DNA of 64,000 nt from Orychophragmus violaceus (lineage: Eukaryota; Streptophyta; Magnoliopsida; Brassicales; Brassicaceae), in the NCBI GenBank assembly GCA_030180135.1, contig CM058232.1, positions 63,075,330 to 63,139,329 of the forward strand, in the 5' to 3' direction. The position numbers were made by a program, and so were the translations under genes. Shown here in pieces: positions 52,230 through 60,785 of the stretch (position 1 is its first letter; each line of letters starts with the position of its first letter). A model generated the notes under the pieces. The model was not told where the DNA came from. It saw nothing but the letters and a program-made list of their open reading frames with translations, and searched no databases.

Positions 52230-54899
52230 TCAGGTACCAGGAGGTCCTGACAGAGACTTTTTCTGTCTCTGTTCAAGTCTCCTCATCCAAGGTGGTGAGT
52301 AGGCTGTTGCGGAATGCTCATGTCCAAGAAAGGATGGAGTGAAATGTGCTTCAGGATCTATAACCATGGTATTATCCGGCTGCTCAAAATCTGCGTCCAT
52401 GATTGTGAATGTCTGCCCATCTATCAGTGGCTTTCGCAGCTTATCCATCTCATAGTGCAGTGGTTCATCTCCCAGATGGAGGTCTATCAAGCTGTTCCTA
52501 ACATCAATCAACGCTCCTGCTGTAGCCAAAAAGGGTCTCCCAAGCAATAATGCTTCATCCGGATCACAGTCATATCTCAGCACAAGGAAGTCCGTTGGAA
52601 CTAAGTAGTTCCCAACTCTCACCGGAATGTCCATAAGGAGTCCTTTAGGAACTCGTATGGACTGATCAGCTAGGACAAGAGAAGTCCTAGTAGGAGTAAA
52701 ATCCAGCATCCCCAGCTTCTCTGCCACAGAGTATGGCATTAAACTTCCAGCAGCTCCTAAATCACACAGAGAACGCCTAAAGCTATCCTCAAAGATAGAA
52801 CAATCCAGCACAAAGACTCCAGGATCAGGCAGCTTCTTCGGGATCTTAGTTAGCAGAACATCACTAATATGCTGAGGAACTATTATCACCCAGTCTTTCA
52901 GATCATCATCCAGAGGCAACATCTTGTTTAAGTACCTCTGCACACAAGGATGATAAGGTGGATCATCAGAAGTTGGAATTTCTTCCAATTCTTCACCAAT
53001 CCCTTCTAATTTCTTCAGCTCTTCAATCTCTTGCCTAATCACTTCAGACACTGAGGAGTGTTGTCTAAAAATCTGTTCGTAGATCTCCTGTTGAGTAATC
53101 TCAGAGGCTCCATTGAATAGGCAATCAAGCTCCAAGTCAGCATCTATGCCATTATCATCCGACAGATCTGTCTGTTCACGCCCTGCAACGACCGACACTA
53201 AGGGTGTGTCGATCGTTGCCATCCCGACTGGTGTATCGATCGGCACAGATGTTGCATCGATCGACGCACTGCAGCAGATTTCACCCGAGAGTTTTTCACA
53301 AATATCCGAAAATTCTTGTTCTGTCACCAACTCAGCTGTACTTAGCTCAAATCTTTTACCTAGGTGAGATCCATCATTAATGTACACAGACCAGGCCTTA
53401 ACATGAGTGTCTGCCACTCCTTTTCCCTTCAGTGAGCTGGACATCTGGTTCACCTGAGTGTCTAACTGCTTCAAGTGAGTGCTCATAGACTCAAACTTCC
53501 CATTGAGGTCTTCATAGACAGCGTCCAACTTCTTGTTGCAGTCCACAGAAATCTTGGTCTGACTCTCAATCAGTTGTTCCATCATAGCCTCCATTTTGCT
53601 CTCATGGGCTGTAGGTGCAGGAGGAGTCTGATAGGATGTAGATCCATAGGTTCTCTGAGTACCTTGTCCATAGGTCTTCTGAAAACCACCAGTCTGTCCT
53701 CCATTAGAGAATCTGTTCCCCTGTTGATTACTAAATCTATTACCTTGGAAACCAGAACCTCCTATGAAATTCACATCTTCTTCCCGAGTGTCCTCCTCAG
53801 TCTGAATCACCTCTACATCTTGGGCAAAGTGGACAGCTTTCTTACTTGTCAGGAGATTGTAAACTGTGTCCAATCTGGATCTTATATTAGCTATATCAGA
53901 ATTCTCTACAGTTCCACCAGATTTCTTCCTCCTTTCATCCATTGTCTTGCAACTGTTGCTGCCAATCAGGTTCTCAATCAACTGCTTAGCTTGTGTAGGA
54001 GTCCTGGTGTTGAAATTAGCATTACTGGAATTATCCAGCGCAATCTGATAAGGGAGATCTATGCCTCTGAAGAAAATACCAATCAGCTGTACTTCTGTGA
54101 ATCCATGGTGTGGACAGTCACGCTGGTACTGCTTAAATCTCATCCAGGCAGTCTTCAAGGGCTCCACAGCTCCTTGGGAGAAAGTGAGTATGTCCTGTCT
54201 GGACTGATCCGAGCGCGCATCATCATAAAAGTGACGCAGGAACTCACTCTTTAAGGCTGCCCAAGTAGTATACTGACCAGGTGCCAGTTGTCTCAGCCAT
54301 GCACTAGCGTCTCCAGCAAGACTGTGCGGAAATAGCTTAAGGAACAGGTAGTCCGGGCATACTCCTTCATACTTCATGCCAGTGACTATGTCCTCAAACT
54401 TGTCAATGTGATCCATAGGCTGCTCTGCTTGATGACCATGAAAAGCAATTTGCCTCATCAGCTGGTAATAGATGGTTTTTACCTCAAAATCGTTCCTCTC
54501 AAAAGCAGGAAGCACTAGAGCTGCTCGGTTTGCATGAAACTCACCAGGTCTGTTGTAATCAGCTAGTGTCCTCTCATGAACCACCATCTCTCTACCTTGG
54601 GCCCGTTCCTGACCCTGGTTTTGGTTTTGCTCTTGTTGCTCAGGAGGGTCAGGGATCACTCGTCCATCAGCATCAATCCTCTGCCCAGCAGCATTGTAAG
54701 GATTGTTTTCCGGATCCCTCAGGACACCTTCAGCATCTCGTATCAAGATCAGACGTTCTCGTATCATTCTCTCTCTCTTTTCTCTTCTGATAGTCCTTTC
54801 TAGACGTCCAAGTTCCTCTAGTCCGAGATTAACCAAGCTCGAGTTCGGATTACTTCTAGTTTTCTGCGTTGGCATAAACTGTCTGTAATCGTCCAGCAA
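52230..54899 (-). CDS. Gypsy gag-protease polyprotein (889 aa)
   Basis: This long open frame is of the plant Athila/gypsy type. Residues about 130-310 are a Retrotrans_gag domain (FLKLFPHSLAGDASAWLRQL, LKSEFLRHFYDDARS, DCPHHGFTEVQLIGIFFRG). A Q/G/N-rich linker follows, without a zinc knuckle. Near residue 545 the SID(A/T) repeats translate a TCGATCGA cluster. Residues about 705-810 are a retropepsin-like domain with CDLGAAGSLMPYSV, having D-L-G where most proteases have D-S/T-G, and LLLGRPFLATAGALIDV. It ends before any RT. The ATG at 54899 lies 240 bp after the PBS. Confidence 0.9.
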   Translation of the reverse strand: MLDDYRQFMPTQKTRSNPNSSLVNLGLEELGRLERTIRREKRERMIRERLILIRDAEGVLRDPENNPYNAAGQRIDADGRVIPDPPEQQEQNQNQGQERAQGREMVVHERTLADYNRPGEFHANRAALVLPAFERNDFEVKTIYYQLMRQIAFHGHQAEQPMDHIDKFEDIVTGMKYEGVCPDYLFLKLFPHSLAGDASAWLRQLAPGQYTTWAALKSEFLRHFYDDARSDQSRQDILTFSQGAVEPLKTAWMRFKQYQRDCPHHGFTEVQLIGIFFRGIDLPYQIALDNSSNANFNTRTPTQAKQLIENLIGSNSCKTMDERRKKSGGTVENSDIANIRSRLDTVYNLLTSKKAVHFAQDVEVIQTEEDTREEDVNFIGGSGFQGNRFSNQQGNRFSNGGQTGGFQKTYGQGTQRTYGSTSYQTPPAPTAHESKMEAMMEQLIESQTKISVDCNKKLDAVYEDLNGKFESMSTHLKQLDTQVNQMSSSLKGKGVADTHVKAWSVYINDGSHLGKRFELSTAELVTEQEFSDICEKLSGEICCSASIDATSVPIDTPVGMATIDTPLVSVVAGREQTDLSDDNGIDADLELDCLFNGASEITQQEIYEQIFRQHSSVSEVIRQEIEELKKLEGIGEELEEIPTSDDPPYHPCVQRYLNKMLPLDDDLKDWVIIVPQHISDVLLTKIPKKLPDPGVFVLDCSIFEDSFRRSLCDLGAAGSLMPYSVAEKLGMLDFTPTRTSLVLADQSIRVPKGLLMDIPVRVGNYLVPTDFLVLRYDCDPDEALLLGRPFLATAGALIDVRNSLIDLHLGDEPLHYEMDKLRKPLIDGQTFTIMDADFEQPDNTMVIDPEAHFTPSFLGHEHSATAYSPPWMRRLEQRQKKSLSGPPGT
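53190..53270. repeat. TCGATCGA palindrome cluster inside gag coding sequence
   Basis: Four motifs (CGACCGACAC, GTCGATCGTTGC, ATCGATCGGCAC, ATCGATCGACGC) lie within the open gag frame and are translated as SIDA, PIDT and TIDT. They do not break the frame. Confidence 0.8.
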
Positions 54900-54990
54900 C
54901 GATCGATGCTATCAGTGCAACGATCGGTTCAATCTCAAATCGCCTAGTGTCGAACGATGCAAGGGATGCAACGATCGACGCAAGGCGAAA
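54893..54990. repeat. TCGATCGA-type motifs at the gag start (gypsy leader)
   Basis: Motifs CAACGATCGATGC, CAACGATCGG, GTCGAACGATGC and CAACGATCGACGC surround and precede the gag start codon at 54899. Confidence 0.75.
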
Positions 54991-55116
54991 TCGGTACCTG
55001 CGACAGAGAAAAAAACTTAGAAAGTCAGTAACTAAATAAAATAAAAAACAAAAACGAAAACAAAAAGAAAAATCCTAGTAAAACCCTAAGCTCGAAGCTA
55101 TCGAAGACTCAAAGAG

Positions 55117-55134
55117 TCCCCGGCAACGGCGCCA
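55117..55134 (-). promoter_or_regulatory. Gypsy primer-binding site (tRNA-Asp)
   Basis: The plus strand TCCCCGGCAACGGCGCCA equals the 3' end of plant tRNA-Asp(GUC) including CCA, six bases from the LTR. Athila-type elements are known to use tRNA-Asp. Confidence 0.88.
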
Positions 55135-55140
55135 AAAACT

Positions 55141-56339
55141 TGATAGGATCAGAGTTTTAATCCCTATACTAAACTGCAAGTACACAACAATATCAATGTA
55201 GTATATAGGGTATCGAAATCCACAGAGACTCCGGTATTCAATAGCTCAAGAACAGGAATTTAACTAGGAAGAAAGCAATGTAATTGAATTAAAAAGCAGT
55301 GCGAGAAAGTAAATCAGTAGCAGAGATTAACGGTTGTGAAAGCAAGTAATTAAAAGCGCTAAGTCTAGGGCGTTCTCAGGAAATCAGACAAGCAGACAAT
55401 TCATTCAGCAAGGATCTAATTAAGCACAGTTCTAGAACTCAAAACACAGATGTAGAATTAACCAAATTCCTTTGCGATAATTCTCTAAGTCTAAGTGCAG
55501 CAAACCAAACTTTCGTTTGCGAGAACTAACATATTAAACTAGCATTAATCCCAAGTTTGATATGTTCACAATTATCATAAACCAAACTTCCGTTTGCGAA
55601 TAGTTTAATTGCCCAATTTAATTAGTTCAGATTCCTAAACCCCACTTCCGTGACGTATTTAGCAACCTAAGATCTAGATTCTAATTGATCAGGTTAGAAC
55701 TAGCTTTAAGCACAATTAAATTGAAGAACAGATATAGTTATGAATCCTTAACTGAATTTGAACAAGTCTAGCAAGTCATGAAATCCTATGTGAGAAACCC
55801 TAAACCTAACAAGGAATCTACTCAGACATAGATAATGAAAACATAATCATATGATGAATAAATTGCATAAAAGAATAAGAGTAAAAGGGGTTCGAAATCT
55901 TCTCCAAATACAGATGAAGTAAAGGTTCAGATCAACCCCAAAAGCTCTAAAAATCCTCTGCTCTTAATTATGAAAGCGTCTCTAATAAAAACAACTAAAA
56001 CTTGATTATATAGGTATAATCTCGGCCATGGGCTTCTTTGTAAATATCAGGAACTTCTGGATCAAAGTGCAATATCTTGATTCTTCTAAACCGCCGAGTT
56101 TTTGGCCCATCTCGCTGGTGCATCGACCGTTGCAGGTGTGCAACGATCGACACCTTTCTCTGTTTCGGACAGTGACCTCTATCTCTCGGCCAAACACTCC
56201 AAAAATCTCGAAAATGCTCCATTATCTCCAATTCAACTCCAAACCTGATTATACCTGTAAATGACTCTAAAAAAACACAAAAGACACTAAAAACACAACT
56301 ATATCATGGCATAAAACCGGTAAAAACCATGATATATCA
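55141..56339 (-). repeat. Gypsy 5' LTR (1,199 bp)
   Basis: It is a near-identical partner of 49665-50863 and equal in length. The visible differences are single-base changes spread over the whole LTR. Confidence 0.92.
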
Positions 56340-56344
56340 AGATG

Positions 56345-56502
56345 CAGCGTACGGAGTTATCCGAAATCAGACCTGGAGATCTGTGAGCAGTGGTTGAACA
56401 ATAAGTGATGGGAGTCAGAAGATGATGGGGTTAAAACACGGAACAAAGGTTTTGAACCTCCTCTAAGGTCTATGTCTCCCCTCCTCTAAGGGTAACATTA
56501 CA
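56345..56502. other. Host/Helitron-F sequence right of the gypsy element
   Basis: Its first 30 bases complete the exon-like fragment at 49561-49664. It meets the second 7.1-kb block at about 56503, inside what would be the Helitron A hairpin, so Helitron A's terminal 25 bases are missing in this copy. Confidence 0.5.
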
Positions 56503-59008
56503 ATGCGCATGCACGGAGGTTCATGTGTTTAGATGTATGTTTAACTTATTTTCTTTGGACTTTCACATTGTATTATTTGATATGTTAGTGTTATGTCTGT
56601 TTTTTGGGTTTTAATAACGTTGAAAGTTGAAACCTTTATTATATGTTAAAATTGTTTTGTCTTTTCTTTTATTGGACTTTTTTCAGTATGTTTCTAACGT
56701 CAGCGCTAACCTTATCTCCTTTCTGTTACTGTTACTTATTATATGATATTGAATATAGTATGTGCTACTTTTCATATACAAAATATATTTTCCATGTTTA
56801 GAAAATGTATTCATTGGGGACTTCACGTTAGTACTAGTTTGCTCTTGCTGTTATTTGATTGTGGAAAGTGTTTTTTTATAATCAAGTCTAGTGTATGTAG
56901 TGTTTGTTTGCTACTATATTTGACGAGGTGTATTAAGAAAATATATATAACCAATTTAAGTGGAAATGATTATAAGTCTTACCTTGAGGGTGGCTGTATT
57001 AGGGAGTAAAGACACAAACACAAAAAGAGTAAAAAGAAGTTGTTTGATATATATGAAGATGATTACAAAAACCAATTTGCAAATGGTGTGTGGTCCAGTT
57101 CAAGTTTCTTGTTATGTACACCCATCAATCCTTTTCTTATTGTCTATCTTCCTTGAGACACCTTTAATCGAGACTAATATTATTATGAAAATGCTAATAA
57201 CAATGGTTGATCAATGTTCAGATTTCATGTGTGATTGTACTTGGTTGGATGGACCTGGGCATTGTACAAATTCCATGTCTCAAATTATAGCCTTTCATAT
57301 AAAATGAAAAGAAAAAATATAGTATTGATTAACTTTCCAACCTTGAAAACTACGCGTATGAACTTGGTTCACGGATATGGTTTTGCGCAAGCCCCATATG
57401 AATAAATGCTATGTAAATCATCTTCAAATAATGTTGAAAATTGAAAAAGGATTAAGATTTTTTCTAACGGAAATATATTGGCAATTCAAATGTTGAACAA
57501 AAAAGGTGATAAAAAGAATTGAAGACCTGAGAGATAGAATCAGAGGCATGGTTAAGTGTTAGTGATTGAAAATTGAAGCTTCTAGATTAAGTTTGGTCAC
57601 TGTTTACATGGGTAAATACAAAACGTAAGAACTCACTGTTTGCTCTAAATGGAATGTGCTTGATTGCCTTTGCTTAGGGGAGTCTCATTTTTTATGGGCT
57701 CTCCCCCTCGTGTGAAAGTTTTAGCATCAATAATTTGATGTCTATTTTTGGATGATGCGTTTTTGCTGAATTTACAGAGTGCAATCAGTAAGATGTATTA
57801 GTTAAGAAAGGAAAAGGATAATAGACTGAACATACATAAATACGAAATAAAAGAACATATGTCACATATACATAAGGAGATGGAGGGATCTAAGGTAGTT
57901 TTAAAAACCATAGTCAAAAGCTTTACATCATAATGTTTTTCTTGAATATCATCTCTTCATATTTGTCATGTCCCCTCCAGATCCCACGGTTTCCTTGCAC
58001 CACGCATTCACCTATGAAAGCCAAAATAAGGATTATAATCAATCAACATTGTGAGATCTCAATTCTGCATATCCGAAGATAGCAAGAATTTTAGGGTTTA
58101 AATTAGGGATTCTTCAAAGTCTCTTGACCTAGCTCGGCGGAGATGATGAGATTAGGGCAAAATTGGCGTTCCGGTGAATCGGAATAAAGGTAATTATGTT
58201 TTATAGTTGAACCTTGTAAAAGGCTGCCTACGTACCCTTCGGAAAGGGATCAAGCCATTCGTAGTTCTTTGAAAGAGTTCGTCGAATGACGATATGGTGA
58301 AAGGGTTAAGTCGTCTCTCAGCAACTTATCGTATTGTGCGTGTTTCAATCTCCTTTAGCCTGAATACCCTCATTCTCTCATGTCAAGGTTTAGGTCGGCT
58401 TACAGAGTCGTCTATAGATCGATCTCTTGTAGCCTGAATACCCTCATCCTCTCATGTCGAGATTTAGGTCGACTTCCAGAGTTATCCATATTTTTCTAGA
58501 TGTCCTTAGCCTGAATGCCCTCATTCTCTTATATAGAGTTTTAGGCCGGCATAAAAAGTCATATTTCTTAAAAAGAAATATATATTTTCTTGAAAGGAAA
58601 ATAGATATTTTCCTTTCGTGATTATCTTCGAAGATTGCCACTTATCTTCATCGACATAGCATTTATCCATAATAAATGCCTTCTATTTCGGGCCGATCTT
58701 ATTAACTGAATGGGCCATTTTGAGGGGTGCTAAAACCGACTCCAACAGTAAGTACCCCCAAGTCGGCGATTCGAGCGTTTGGCGCGATGATCGGTGATAG
58801 AAAACATTTCGGCTCGTGAAGTATAAAAGATCAGCATGAGTCTCCAGTATTACTTTGAATGTTTGTCGTGGAAGAATAATCTTTTCCGTAGTTAAGTTAA
58901 TCGGGTCGTTCTGTCCTTTGATCCGTTTGTATGGATCTTTGGCGAACGACGATTAAAACGTAGATCGGCGTTGAACTGCTTTACTTTAAGGCTTATGCCC
59001 CACCGTAT

Positions 59009-59552
59009 CTAGACCTGGGCGTTCGGGTACCCGTTCGGGTCTTTCGGGTTTTCGGATTTTCGGGTTTATGCATATAAGACCCATTCGGGTATTTTATAAT
59101 TTCGGTTCGGGTTCAGTTCGGTTCCATTAGGGTTCGGTTCGGGTCCGGGTACCCATAAAATCATAAAACAAAAATAAAAATTGGTTAATTTGAACAAAAA
59201 ATTGTTAAAATGAGACAAATATAACAAGAAATTTCGTATATTTCATTTAATTTGGGTATTTTAGCTTTTTTGATCTAAAACTAACCAATATATATGAGTT
59301 TGTAATTATAGTTTTAAATAATTATGTTATGTTAAGTCTAAATATAATTAATATTTTGAATATATAATTGTAGTTCAGATATTTCGGGTACCCATTCGGT
59401 TCTCGGTTCGGGTCGGGTTCGGTTTCGGTTCTTCGGGTATAGAGGTTTAAGACCCATTCGGGTATTTTGTCGGTTCGGGTTCGGGTTCGGTTCCTCCTTT
59501 TCGGTTCGGGTTCGGTTCGGTATTTCGGTTCCGGGTTTTGTGCCCAACCCTA
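59009..59552. mobile_element. hAT-like TTCGGG MITE, copy 2
   Basis: It has the same ends and ACCGTAT flanks (59002-59008, 59553-59559) as copy 1. It is 544 bp against 556 bp, mainly because one TTCGG-repeat stretch in the left arm is shorter. Confidence 0.55.
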
Positions 59553-59663
59553 ACCGTATATATAATTGCGAGACGGATCTCGGCTTTTCCTCACCGCGAT
59601 GTGCACCTCGCGTGCAAGGAAGAACACACTCCTGGCCAGGGAGCATGATGCTAGTGCGAGTCT

Positions 59664-59860
59664 TTGCTCGGCTTTCTGCGAGTTACTTAGACTCGACTTT
59701 TGCGAACTAAGGAGCTCGGCTTTCTGCGAGTTACTTAGACCCGACTTTTGCGAACTAAGGAGCTCGGCTTTCTGCGAGTTACTTAGACCCGACTTTTGCG
59801 AACTAAGGAGCTCGGCTTTCTGAGAGTTACTTAGACCCGACTTTTGCGAGCTAAGGAGCT
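59664..59860. repeat. 48-bp tandem repeat, copy 2
   Basis: Four units as in copy 1. In the last unit 'ctgcgag' is 'ctgagag', giving a stop in the formerly open frame. Confidence 0.85.
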
Positions 59861-60548
59861 CGGTTGATGAGTTTATTATATGATGGTCTGTTGACGTTCT
59901 TTTGTTGCGCCGGACAAAGTCTGTTTTATGACATTAAATATGATGATGTAAGAATATGTCGTTATAAAAACTCAGCTTGTATGACGGTATATTAGTGGTG
60001 TTCAGAGGAGGTAACGGAGACGCCGATTAGGCTTAATAAGCAGGCCTCAAGTGTGATATAATGAAACTGAGCAAAACTAGCGACAATGTTTGATCAGTCA
60101 ACAAAGAGATTTCATTAATAGTATTCGTGCGGTGCGCCAAGCTAATGCGAGCAAGTAAAGTGGAATAAAACTAAAATATTAAATTCCATTAACAAATCAG
60201 AAAACCGATGATTATCTAACCAATTCAATCCTGACCAAAAATATTCATGTTAAACCAACACATTTAAAGAAAGACGACGAGCAAGTGTTTCAACGATATT
60301 TCGAACTATTAAGACATGATGAGCGATAGACCAGTTAACAAAAGACTATAAAACATGTGATGATTTGGAAGGTGTGATGTAAATAGAGGTTAAGAAAGTG
60401 TTACTTATCTTGGTAATTTTGAATGAGATATGACAGAGGAGTTTCGGCCTTTTGATAGCCAATGTATGCTTCCGTAGGTGAGTTTATGAGAAGGGATGCT
60501 CAAGAGAGATAGAGTGATTTTGCAATATGCTTTGTCATAAGATGATTG

Positions 60549-60785
60549 CGAGGCACGATGCTCGGCTTGACGTGATTGCGAGCGTGGTGCTCGGCTTGAT
60601 GAGATTGCGAGACATGATGCTCGGCTTGATGAGATTGCGAGACGCGATGCTCGGATTTATGTGATTTGCGAGTTCGATGCTCGGATTGATATAATTGCGA
60701 GGCATGATGCTCGGCTTGATGAGATTGCGAGACGCGATGCTCGGCTTTATGTGATTTGCGAGTTTGATGCTCGGCTTGATGTTTG
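60549..60785. repeat. Minisatellite of about 29 bp, copy 2
   Basis: The same array as 18030-18266 with no change in unit number that I can see. Confidence 0.8.

Larger units (their letters stand above)
49665..56339 (-). mobile_element. Gypsy element with gag-protease only, TSD AGATG
   Basis: AGATG flanks both ends (49660-49664, 56340-56344). Both LTRs are 1,199 bp and differ at about 13 sites. The minus strand has a PBS, one large gag-protease ORF and a PPT. There is no reverse transcriptase, RNase H or integrase in the 4.3-kb interior. This matches the type of non-autonomous LTR elements that keep only gag. The ORF resembles Athila-like proteins. Confidence 0.93.

Noticed and set aside
53475..54254. 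259-codon ORF on the plus strand
   Set aside because: It is the shadow of the gypsy gag-protease ORF on the other strand.
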